From a bacterium (GTDB taxonomy: Bacteria > Krumholzibacteriota > Krumholzibacteria > LZORAL124-64-63): 14,358 nt of DNA. Made by a program: the position numbers and the translations under genes. Where the stretch lies: assembly GCA_030592025.1 (NCBI GenBank), contig JAUUZX010000003.1, positions 1 to 14,358 on the forward strand, in the 5' to 3' direction. Positions 8,316 through 14,358 of this stretch are shown here, piece after piece. The stretch's first letter is position 1. Each line of letters begins with the position of its first letter. The notes beneath the pieces were generated by a model. That model saw only the letters and a program-made list of their open reading frames with translations. It made no database searches and was not told the origin of the DNA.

Positions 8316-8708
8316 CTATTGGGTTTTGAACCGCTCCCGGTTCATCCAGTCATTCAAAAGCAGGGCGAGGCTCACGCAGATAGCGATGGCGCCGCCCACC
8401 CTCATGACGGAATCAAGCTCGCTGTAACCGAAGTTGACGAACCGCGACCCGATGAGGATGCCCACGCCCACGGCCAGGGTGACCATGCCGGTCCGGTAGG
8501 GCAGGCGGGGTTTCTCGGGTTCCTCGACGCTGAAATTCTCGAGGTCGGCGCCGTGCTCGATGGCTTTTTCCATCAGCCGCATGCGCTCCTTCTTCTGGAG
8601 ATGATCCGTGACGATCGCCACGATGGGGATGGTCATGGACAGACTGACCACGACCAATGGTATGATTTGGCCGCTGAAGCCGGTGAGGTCGGCAAGAAAA
8701 ACGTTCAT
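8316..8708 (-). CDS. Small DUF6249-like membrane protein
   Basis: A 130-residue protein. The start at 8708 has GGGAG seven bases upstream; upstream in-frame codons lack such support. Three membrane segments are visible: about 8-35 (IIPLVVVSLSMTIPIVAIVT), 80-97 (GMVTLAVGVGILIGS) and 105-122 (VGGAIAICVSLALLL). A cytoplasmic loop between the first two carries KKERMRLMEKAIEHGAD, the pattern typical of DUF6249 proteins. The family's function is unknown. The gene is divergent from an ECF sigma-factor gene and has a promoter with the same boxes, so I infer that it belongs to the sigma factor's own regulon. Confidence 0.8.
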   Translation of the reverse strand: MNVFLADLTGFSGQIIPLVVVSLSMTIPIVAIVTDHLQKKERMRLMEKAIEHGADLENFSVEEPEKPRLPYRTGMVTLAVGVGILIGSRFVNFGYSELDSVMRVGGAIAICVSLALLLNDWMNRERFKTQ

Positions 8709-8748
8709 TTTGGTCTCCCGGGTTGGCATCATGAATCTTCACTGCCCC

Positions 8749-8779
8749 GTTGGACCGGGGTGGTCACCGTCTGGTTACA
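8749..8779 (-). promoter_or_regulatory. ECF-type promoter for the DUF6249-like gene (minus strand)
   Basis: Read on the minus strand, TGTAACC (8779-8773) is followed after 16 bases by GGTCCAAC (8756-8749). The divergent promoter has the same two boxes at the same spacing. An AAC-containing -35 and a GTC-containing -10 with a spacer near 16 bp is the general form of ECF sigma promoters. A start of transcription near 8742-8744 would leave a leader of about 35 bases holding GGGAG ahead of the ATG at 8708. Confidence 0.8.
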
Positions 8780-8791
8780 TCGGGAGCCACC

Positions 8792-8822
8792 TGTAACCCA
8801 TCCCACCACCGAGGGGTCCAAC
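8792..8822 (+). promoter_or_regulatory. ECF-type promoter for the sigma-factor gene (autoregulatory)
   Basis: TGTAACC (8792-8798), 16 bases, then GGTCCAAC (8815-8822). It is identical in boxes and spacing to the divergent promoter, while the two spacers match at only about 2 of 16 positions. The -10 box ends five bases before the ATG at 8828, so transcription should start at or next to the start codon. The GAGGGG at 8811-8816 that resembles a ribosome site overlaps the promoter and would not be in the mRNA. Confidence 0.8.
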
Positions 8823-8827
8823 CGCAC

Positions 8828-9394
8828 ATGGAGACGACCACGCGCCCCGTAGCGGCGGACCCTCGGGAATTCGCCCAACGCTACCTGCCCCTGGATCGCC
8901 GCAGCGCCGCCCGCTTCGTGGACGAGTGGGAGTCGCTGGTGCTCGGCGTGCTCCGTCGCCTGCGGGTGGAGGACACCGGGGGCGTCATGTCGAGGGTGTT
9001 CCAGAAAGCCCTGCGCGCCCTGCCCGCCTTCCGGGGCGAGAGCAAGCTGTCGACCTGGCTCTACCGCATCGCCTGGCGCGAGGGGCTGCGTCAGGCCGAA
9101 CGGGAGAAGCGGGACCGGGAGCGGAACGCGCCCCTGGAAATTATCGTCGGCCGGCCCAACGGCGCCGAGGACCAACTGCGCACCCTCGAGCGTCAGGAAA
9201 CCGCCGACGGCGTGCGCGCGGCCCTGGAACTCCTGGGCGACCGTGACCGTGAGATCCTGGCCCTCCGTTTTTTGGAGGAGCTGCCCTTCGCGGTGATCGC
9301 CGACCGTTTGGACATCAGCTTCACCGCGGCCAAGGTGCGCAGCCACCGCGCCCTGTCCCGTCTGAGGATCGTGCTGGAGGAGGAAGAGGCATGA
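8828..9394 (+). CDS. ECF-type sigma-70 family RNA polymerase sigma factor
   Basis: A 188-residue protein with only sigma regions 2 and 4, the ECF layout. Region 2 covers about residues 30-95, with the core-binding and -10 recognition part reading VFQKALRALPAFRGESKLST followed by WLYRIAWREGLRQAE. Region 4 covers about 125-180 (LGDRDREILALRFLEELPFA, then the helix-turn-helix VIADRLDISFTAAKVRSHRA). Region 2 is a little divergent at its start, where the usual aspartate-rich helix is replaced by VLRRLRVEDTGGVMSRVFQ. The start is the ATG at 8828; the frame is open further upstream, but a promoter sits there. The gene ends in an ATGA overlap with the small membrane-protein gene, the usual arrangement for a sigma factor and its membrane-bound regulator. 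The twin promoters imply that it activates itself and the opposite operon. Confidence 0.92.
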   Translation: METTTRPVAADPREFAQRYLPLDRRSAARFVDEWESLVLGVLRRLRVEDTGGVMSRVFQKALRALPAFRGESKLSTWLYRIAWREGLRQAEREKRDRERNAPLEIIVGRPNGAEDQLRTLERQETADGVRAALELLGDRDREILALRFLEELPFAVIADRLDISFTAAKVRSHRALSRLRIVLEEEEA

Positions 9395-9750
9395 ACGAAA
9401 AGAAGACCCTCGCCGCCCTGCTGCGCGACCACGCCGTGTACGAGGATGCCGGCGCCGCCAACCCCGACCCCCTGTGGAAGGACGCCCTCCTGGCCGACCT
9501 CGACCTGGAGGCAGCCATCCCGCCGGCGCCCCGTCCGGCCGAACCAGAATCCGCTCCCCTCACACTGCGGCATTTGGGCCTCATGGCCCCCGCCGGCGCG
9601 GTCCTCTTCCTGGCCGGCTACTGGCTGGGCAGCGACGGCGCGACCCTCACCGACCTCTCCCGAATCCACCCCGCCGTCTGGATCGCTGCGGCCCTGGGCA
9701 TCGCCACCGCCACCCTGTCCTACCGAGGCCTCTCCCTCTTCCGGCGTTGA
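9391..9750 (+). CDS. Small two-helix membrane protein, candidate anti-sigma factor
   Basis: A 119-residue protein overlapping the sigma gene by four bases (ATGA), with GGAGGAGGAAGAGG just before the start. A charged N-terminal cytoplasmic part (about residues 1-55, TLAALLRDHAVYEDAGAANP) is followed by two membrane segments at about 58-78 and 91-110 and a short basic end (RGLSLFRR). I see no zinc anti-sigma motif (HxxxCxxC) and no similarity I can name. Its role is inferred from position and topology: a membrane partner that could hold the sigma factor inactive. The N-terminal region is short for an anti-sigma domain, so another regulatory role is possible. Confidence 0.75.
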   Translation: MNEKKTLAALLRDHAVYEDAGAANPDPLWKDALLADLDLEAAIPPAPRPAEPESAPLTLRHLGLMAPAGAVLFLAGYWLGSDGATLTDLSRIHPAVWIAAALGIATATLSYRGLSLFRR

Positions 9751-9779
9751 CCAACCGCGCCTCCCGGCGAAGGGATTCC

Positions 9780-9958
9780 GGCCAGCCAGGCGGCGGGGTT
9801 CCCCATTGCGTAGCCCCGAGGTGTGGCATGGCCTGCTCGCGCGAATCGCGCCGCAGGCGCGAGCGAGGCCCGCAGGGCCGGAGCGCTGAGCGAGAGCAGG
9901 ACATGCCACACCTCGGGGCTATTCTACTGCAATGGGGAACCCCGCCGCCTCCCAGGCC
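9780..9958. repeat. Long imperfect inverted repeat spanning the end of the SulP gene
   Basis: Left and right arms pair in blocks: 9788-9809 with 9929-9950 (22 of 22), 9811-9830 with 9902-9921 (20 of 20) and 9832-9838 with 9894-9900 (7 of 7). The match extends weakly to GGCC at 9780-9783 and 9955-9958. One extra base (9810) on the left faces seven (9922-9928) on the right. The centre (about 9840-9893) is itself rich in small GC palindromes. The right arm is the last codons and stop of the SulP-rhodanese gene. The left arm repeats those codons (AAGFPIA then TAG) on the other strand, followed by the same 3' flank. It fills the gap between two convergent genes and could act as a bidirectional terminator, a mobile palindromic element or an inverted duplication of a gene end. 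Confidence 0.9.
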
Positions 9959-12102
9959 AGCATGCCGCCCCGGAGAGTGAACGTCCGCTGATGCCCCAGG
10001 TCCTGCATGATCGTGACGGCAAGGGAGGCCCGCCGCCCAACCCGACTCACGAAAATCAGCGAAGCGTCGTAGGGGAGATCTGCGCCCTTGTCGGCCAGTT
10101 GCGGCAACGGCAGGCAGCGGGAGCCGGCGATGTGCCAGTTGTCGTACTCGTGCTGCTCGCCCACGTCGATGACGATGACCTTGCTCTCTGGGTCATCCAT
10201 GAAGAAACGCACCTCGCTGGGGCGCAGCTCCTGGACCTTGTGGTCGGGGATGTCGGCGGCGTCGGGCAGCAGCACGGCGCTCGCGTCCTTGGGCAGGGCC
10301 TGGCATTCCGCAAAGACGCGCACGGGGCACTCGTACACGCAGGTGCCGGGGTTCAGCACCTTGTGGAAGAGGAAGCTGACGGTGTCGTCCGGGTCCAGGA
10401 TGTGATCGTCGCCCAGGGCCCGGTCGAACCCGTACAGGTTCATCATGTGGCGGACCATGGGCCGCACGCCCGCTAGGTAGAGGTCGCCCCCTTCCTTGCG
10501 GTACTGGCGCATGACGCTCTCGAGCATGTGGATGCCGCTCACGTCGCAGTGGTCGACCATGCCCATGCGCAGCAGCAGATAGCTCTGCTCCGGGTGGGCC
10601 TCCTGGTTGGCGCGGATGACCTCCTCCACGTGGTGCACCGCACCGAAGTAGAGCGAGCCCTCGATACGGATGATCCCGAGTTGGGGGCAGACGGGGCGGT
10701 CGCCCGCGCGGATGAAGTGGCGGAAGTTGTCGTCCGAAACCACCGACGACACGTTCGGCGTCGAGGACTTGATGAGGTAGCGCCCGAAGCTGACCATCAC
10801 GCCCCCGAGCACGGCGAACTCCAGGGGCAGCAGGATCGTCGCCACGAGGGTGGCCAGCATGATGGACGTGTCGCCCTTGCTCGAGCGCAGGATGCGGCCC
10901 ATCTCCCGGCGGTCGATGAGGTGCCAGGCCGTGACCATGAGAAGGCCCGCCAGGGATGCCCGGGGCAGGTAGGCCACCAGGGGCGCGAGCAGGAACATGG
11001 CCGTCAGCACGAACATCGCGGCGAAAATCCCGCTGGCGGAACTGCGGGCGCCCGACGAGAAGTTCACCGCCGAACGCGTGAACGACGCCGCCACCGGGTA
11101 CCCCGACAGCAGGCCCACCGCCACGTTGGCCATGCCCTGACCCACGAACTCCTGGTTGCTGTCAAGCCGCTGACCGCTCTGGGCCGCGAGGCTGCGCGAG
11201 ATGGACATGGTCTCGACCAGGCCGATGGCGCCCACGGCCAGCGCACCGGCCGACAGTTCGCCGATGAGTTCCAGATCGAGCAGGGGCAGGTTCCCCAGGG
11301 GGGGTAGGCCCCGGGGCAGTGATCCGAGGACGAGGATGCCCTCGTCCTGCAGCCCCAACAGGGCGGTGGCCGCCGCCGCCCCCGTCATGGCGATCAACGC
11401 GGCCGGCCACTGGGGCCGCCATCTCTTCACGACGACGATCACAAGGGCGGTGCCCACCCCCAGGGCTATGCTGGGCAGGTGCACCTCGCTGATGTGCTCG
11501 TAGATGGACCGGCATGTCTCCACCAGTTCGGGATGGCTGCGCATGTCGAGCCGCAACAGGTGCCGCATCTGGTTGAAGATGATGAGCACCCCGGCCCCCG
11601 CGGTGAAGCCCACGATGACGCTGTCCGCCACGAAGTTCACGAGCACGCCCATGCGCATGAAGCCCATGGCCAGTTGCATGACCCCCACGAGCACGGCCAT
11701 GAGGCCAGCCGCCGCAATGAAACGCGGCGTTCCCGGTTCGGCCACCGTCAACAGCGAGGCCAGCACGAGCAGGCTGAGCACGTTGGTGGGGCCCACGTTC
11801 AGGTGCCTCGACGACCCCCACAGGGCGCCGACCACCGAGGCCACGATCGCCGCGTACAGTCCCATCTCCGGGGGCAATTCCGCGATCATGGCGAAGGCGA
11901 TGGCCTGGGGCAGCATGATGACGCCGACGGTCAGGCCCGCCATCAGATCCGGGCGCAGGTCGGCGCGCTTGTAGTTCTTCACCACGGCTACCGGTCGCGC
12001 GGCGAAGCGGGACCCCTCCCGCAACCGGCGGCGCAGCTGGGTCAGGAAGCCCGCGCCGGTACCGGCGTCGGTCGGGGATTGCGGGGGCCGCGTGTCGTTC
12101 AC
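9919..12102 (-). CDS. SulP-family anion transporter with STAS and C-terminal inactive rhodanese domain
   Basis: A 727-residue protein. Residues about 45-435 are the SulP membrane core (DLMAGLTVGVIMLPQAIAFA, then MIAELPPEMGLYAAIVASVV, VGPTN, and GYPVAASFTRSAVNFSSGAR). About 470-580 is a STAS domain (GIIRIEGSLYFGAVHHVEEV, with CDVSG at the usual nucleotide-binding/phosphorylation loop). A linker holds three Cys (C588, C592, C600 in CVYECPVRVFAEC). About 625-727 is a rhodanese fold (VIVIDVGEQHEYDNWHIAGS, ending GGMLAWEAAGFPI), but the active-site loop reads VSRVGRRAS with S686 where Cys should be, so sulfur transfer is unlikely. SulP proteins carry sulfate, bicarbonate or related anions; the rhodanese suggests sulfur-linked control but does not prove the substrate. 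The GTG start overlaps the stop of the GlpX-like gene (GTGA), implying translational coupling. The 3' end lies within a long inverted repeat. Confidence 0.93.
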   Translation of the reverse strand: MNDTRPPQSPTDAGTGAGFLTQLRRRLREGSRFAARPVAVVKNYKRADLRPDLMAGLTVGVIMLPQAIAFAMIAELPPEMGLYAAIVASVVGALWGSSRHLNVGPTNVLSLLVLASLLTVAEPGTPRFIAAAGLMAVLVGVMQLAMGFMRMGVLVNFVADSVIVGFTAGAGVLIIFNQMRHLLRLDMRSHPELVETCRSIYEHISEVHLPSIALGVGTALVIVVVKRWRPQWPAALIAMTGAAAATALLGLQDEGILVLGSLPRGLPPLGNLPLLDLELIGELSAGALAVGAIGLVETMSISRSLAAQSGQRLDSNQEFVGQGMANVAVGLLSGYPVAASFTRSAVNFSSGARSSASGIFAAMFVLTAMFLLAPLVAYLPRASLAGLLMVTAWHLIDRREMGRILRSSKGDTSIMLATLVATILLPLEFAVLGGVMVSFGRYLIKSSTPNVSSVVSDDNFRHFIRAGDRPVCPQLGIIRIEGSLYFGAVHHVEEVIRANQEAHPEQSYLLLRMGMVDHCDVSGIHMLESVMRQYRKEGGDLYLAGVRPMVRHMMNLYGFDRALGDDHILDPDDTVSFLFHKVLNPGTCVYECPVRVFAECQALPKDASAVLLPDAADIPDHKVQELRPSEVRFFMDDPESKVIVIDVGEQHEYDNWHIAGSRCLPLPQLADKGADLPYDASLIFVSRVGRRASLAVTIMQDLGHQRTFTLRGGMLAWEAAGFPIAVE

Positions 12103-13094
12103 GTCAAGCGGTGCTCCGTGCTGATGATCCGTCGCGTGCCCGTTTCGGACCGCAGGACCAGCGATTGGGTGTCGACGAAGTCGCCGTGGTACCGCACGCC
12201 CCTGAGCAGGGGCGTGTCGGTGATGCCCGTGGCCGTGAAGAAAACGTCATCGCCGGCGATCATGTCGTCGCAGGAAAGAATGCGCTTCAAATCGATGCCG
12301 GCGCCCAAGCAGGTCTCCCTCTCGGTGTCGCTCTGGGGCACCACGCGGCTGTACATCCGGCCACCGAGGATCTTCACGGCGCAGGCCGCCAGCAGTCCCT
12401 CGCTGGCCCCGCCCACGCCCATGATGACGTCGAGGGGACCTTCGAGGTCGGCGGCCATGATGGTGGCCCCGATGTCGCCGGCGGGCCGGATGAACACCCG
12501 GGCGCCGGCCCGGCGCACGTCGTGGATGAGGGTTCGGTGCCGCGGACGGTCGAGGATGAAGACCGCCAGGTCCCGCACGTCCTTGCCCTTGGCCCGGGCG
12601 ATGACCCCCAGGGTCCAGGCCGGCGGCGCATCGAGGACCTCGGGCCCCAGGGCTTCGGCGGCCTGGCGATCGACCGCGAGTCTTTCCATGTACACCGCCG
12701 GCGCCGGGTGCCACATGGCCCCCGGCGGCGCGAAGGCGGCGATGGACAGCGCTCCGGGCTGGCCTTCGGCCACGAGGCTCGCGCCGTCGATGGCGTTGAC
12801 CTCCACGTCCAGGTCCGGCCCCTTGCCCGTGCCCACGGCGGCGTCGCTGTCCAGGGGCGAGTGGCCACCCACCCGCAACTCCTCGCCGCTGACGATGCGG
12901 CCCTTCATGGGCATGAGGTTCAGGGCTTCGGCCATGGCGTCCTGGGCCGCGTGGTCCGCGGCGTGACGATCGCCGAGGCCCATCCAGCGGCCCGAGGCCA
13001 GGGCCGCGGATTCCGTGGCGCGCACGAGCCCGAGGCCGGGATGGGGTGGCGGTTGGCGTTTGCCCTGTTCGAGTATGGTGGGCTTCTCGGTCAT
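12099..13094 (-). CDS. glpX: GlpX-like (class II fructose-1,6-bisphosphatase family) protein with altered active site
   Basis: A 331-residue protein starting at an ATG preceded by GAGGAGG. The full family length is present: RATESAALASGRWMGLGDRH at residues 25-44, PAVYMERLAVDRQAAE, DLAVFILDRPRHRTLI, DVIMGVGGASEGLLAACAVK, and DDVFFTATGITDTPLLRGVR near the end. The metal site differs from E. coli GlpX. D47 and E71 are kept, but the DPIEGT loop is NAIDGA (residues 100-105), so metal ligands D85 and E88 become Asn and Asp and Thr90 becomes Ala. The GEGEIDEAPM stretch is replaced by GEELRVGGHS. It may have changed metal use, another sugar- or nucleotide-phosphate substrate, or reduced activity. It overlaps the SulP gene by four bases. 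GlpX belongs to the same metal-dependent phosphatase superfamily as CysQ, which makes a sulfur-linked role thinkable but unproven. Confidence 0.88.
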   Translation of the reverse strand: MTEKPTILEQGKRQPPPHPGLGLVRATESAALASGRWMGLGDRHAADHAAQDAMAEALNLMPMKGRIVSGEELRVGGHSPLDSDAAVGTGKGPDLDVEVNAIDGASLVAEGQPGALSIAAFAPPGAMWHPAPAVYMERLAVDRQAAEALGPEVLDAPPAWTLGVIARAKGKDVRDLAVFILDRPRHRTLIHDVRRAGARVFIRPAGDIGATIMAADLEGPLDVIMGVGGASEGLLAACAVKILGGRMYSRVVPQSDTERETCLGAGIDLKRILSCDDMIAGDDVFFTATGITDTPLLRGVRYHGDFVDTQSLVLRSETGTRRIISTEHRLT

Positions 13095-13322
13095 GGGGGC
13101 CTCCTCGGTGACGGCGGGACGGCGCTCGCGTCCCTCTGCGCCCACTGTAGTCCAAGGGGCCCGCCCGGGGGAACAAAGATGTGCGAAGGGGATGTCGGGA
13201 CCACGGCTTCCTCTGTCACGTTTTGATAGCGCCCACGCAATACCGAGGTGTTGCATCCTCTTCTCCAACCTGATTACATGGGTATTCGTCGCGACATGGA
13301 CCGCCGATCGACAAAGGGACCC
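13095..13322. promoter_or_regulatory. Intergenic region between divergent glpX-like and sensor genes
   Basis: The gap of 228 bases must hold promoters for both directions, but I find no convincing sigma-70 or ECF box pair. The best pair toward the sensor, TTGCAT at 13251-13256 and TTACAT at 13274-13279 (17-base spacer), matches consensus at only three of six positions each. The part next to glpX carries its GAGGAGG ribosome site. CCGAGGTGTTGCAT at 13243-13256 resembles the core of the inverted repeat near 9816. Confidence 0.5.
13243..13256 (+). repeat. Possible single half-copy of the inverted-repeat core
   Basis: CCGAGGTGTTGCAT differs at one position from CCGAGGTGTGGCAT, found at 9816-9829 (plus) and on the minus strand within the right arm of the inverted repeat. 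It stands alone, without a facing partner, upstream of the sensor gene. The match is short and may be chance. Confidence 0.4.
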
Positions 13323-14358
13323 ATGATCACCTCCCGCCAACGCGCCGGATTCATACGCCGCCAGATCCTGCCCTGGATCATGGGGATCGTCGGTGTCCTG
13401 TGCGTCACACTTCTTTGGTACGGCGCCCGCCAGAGCGACAAGCACCGCATTGCCAGCGACACCCACCTGACGGCGGATCAGGTGCGCCTGCGGATCGAAG
13501 CCTGGGTCGACGCCCGCACCGCCCTCATCCAGCACCTGGCCCGGGACCATGGGGCCTGCGGCACCGATGCCGCCGGCTTTTCCGAACTGGCCACCAACAT
13601 CATCGACCTCTACCCGGGCTTTCAGGCGCTGAACCTCATCGACGTCCACGGGGTGATCCGCACGGTCGTCCCCGAAGAAGGCAACGAGGCCGCCCTGGGG
13701 CGTGACATCCATGCCCACGTGGCGGGCCTGGTCCAGGCCTTCGACGAGGCAGCCGCCACCGGCGAACTCGTGGCCGGTCCGGTCATCGATCTGTTCCAGA
13801 GCGGGCGTGGCATCACGACGTACCAGGCCATGGTCGGGCCCGATGGTCGGGTCGAGAGTTTCATCAACGGCGTCTTCCGCATCGACATGCTGGTCGATAC
13901 CTGCCTGGCCGAGTCGCCCCTGCGGGACAACTACCGTTTCCGCCTGCGTGATGAGGTGCGCCAGATCGTCTACGAGCACGGCGGCGACGATTCCGGGGAA
14001 GGCCCCTGGCCGGACGCCCTCGAGTTGCCCATGCACATGATCGGCCAACACTGGACCCTCGAATTGGGCCCGTCCGACCTCAAGATCGCCGCCGACACCA
14101 ACGCCATCGGCGACTACCTGGCGATCATCGGTCTGGTCCTGGTCCTGTTCGTTGCCGCACTCATGGCCCGCTCCCTGCGCCACCTCGACCAGCTCAGGGA
14201 GAGCCGGGCGCGCTACCGCTTCCTCGTGGAGAACACCCGCGATCTCATCGTCAAGGTGGACGGGTCCGGATGCTTCCTCTATGTCAGCCCCAGCTACTGC
14301 GACACCTTCGGGAGGACGGAAAGCGACCTGCTGAGTCGCGACTTCATGCCCCTCGTCC
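13323..14358 (+). CDS. Membrane sensor with periplasmic CHASE domain and PAS domain (3' end outside window)
   Basis: The frame is open from 13323 to the window end (345 complete codons). TM1 is about residues 14-34 (QILPWIMGIVGVLCVTLLWY). A CHASE-type sensor domain covers about 50-240 (YPGFQALNLIDVHGVIRTVV from Y97, PEEGNEAALGRDI, TGELVAGPVIDLFQSGRGIT, ending INGVFRIDMLV). TM2 is about 261-281 (YLAIIGLVLVLFVAALMA). A PAS domain begins near 296 (RYRFLVENTRDLIVKVDGSG, FLYVSPSYCDTFGR). The output domain lies beyond the window and could be a histidine kinase, GGDEF/EAL or another module. I chose the ATG at 13323 for its AAAGGGA just upstream; in-frame ATGs at 13296 and 13278 are also possible. 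CHASE domains sense small extracellular ligands; the ligand is unknown. It is divergent from the GlpX-like/SulP operon. Confidence 0.88.
   Translation, partial: MITSRQRAGFIRRQILPWIMGIVGVLCVTLLWYGARQSDKHRIASDTHLTADQVRLRIEAWVDARTALIQHLARDHGACGTDAAGFSELATNIIDLYPGFQALNLIDVHGVIRTVVPEEGNEAALGRDIHAHVAGLVQAFDEAAATGELVAGPVIDLFQSGRGITTYQAMVGPDGRVESFINGVFRIDMLVDTCLAESPLRDNYRFRLRDEVRQIVYEHGGDDSGEGPWPDALELPMHMIGQHWTLELGPSDLKIAADTNAIGDYLAIIGLVLVLFVAALMARSLRHLDQLRESRARYRFLVENTRDLIVKVDGSGCFLYVSPSYCDTFGRTESDLLSRDFMPLV

Noticed and set aside
9823..10476. A 217-codon plus-strand frame running out of the inverted repeat
   Set aside because: It lies opposite the STAS/rhodanese coding region, has shadow composition, and has no ribosome site or domain.
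11479..12966. A 495-codon plus-strand frame across SulP and glpX
   Set aside because: It crosses two well-supported opposite-strand genes and has shadow-type composition (H, R, P, A, S runs).
13095..14183. Extension of the GlpX-like frame upstream to 14183 on the minus strand
   Set aside because: The GlpX fold and ribosome site start at 13094; the extension lies opposite the CHASE domain coding region and shows no protein-like features.

Overview
The window is uniformly GC-rich and almost fully coding, with short gaps, ATGA/TGATG/GTGA gene overlaps and no RNA genes, CRISPR array or insertion sequence that I can see. Two of the three secreted proteins at the left end finish in a FlgD-like beta-sandwich tail (one with a PNPFNPQT-type lead-in, RIYNARGALVRTL, GxHxxxWDGR, VASGVYFYRL and a terminal Lys). 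This tail is typical of secreted proteins in FCB-group and neighbouring environmental lineages such as Krumholzibacteriota, Eisenbacteria or Latescibacteria. That placement is inference from protein style only.

Layout. (1) 1-5416, + strand: three probable co-transcribed secreted beta-sandwich proteins. The first is cut by the window edge. The second has DOMON/CBM9-like, Ig-like and several starch-binding-like modules plus the sorting tail. The third is a small secreted protein with two tandem Cys-rich CBM20-like modules and no sorting tail. The theme is glucan or carbohydrate binding outside the cell, though no catalytic domain is visible. A strong intrinsic terminator follows at 5446-5480. 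(2) 5546-8708, - strand: a DUF6249-like membrane protein, an EamA/DMT transporter, a periplasmic HAD phosphatase-like protein and an AsmA-like anchored protein, with the first three closely packed. (3) 8828-9750, + strand: an ECF-type sigma factor overlapping a small two-helix membrane protein. The gap between (2) and (3) carries two divergent promoters with the same two boxes and the same spacing, which looks like a self-regulated sigma-factor regulon. (4) 9780-9958: a long imperfect inverted repeat whose right arm includes the 3' end and stop codon of the next gene. (5) 9919-13094, - strand: a divergent GlpX-type phosphatase gene overlapping a SulP transporter gene whose protein also carries STAS and a rhodanese domain with Ser in place of the catalytic Cys. 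(6) 13323-end, + strand: the N-terminal part of a CHASE-PAS membrane sensor, divergent from glpX.

The best-supported new observations are the twin ECF promoters (with a probably leaderless sigma-factor mRNA), the gene-end palindrome with a possible third half-copy upstream of the sensor gene, and the coupled GlpX-like/SulP-STAS-pseudorhodanese pair with changed active sites in both proteins.
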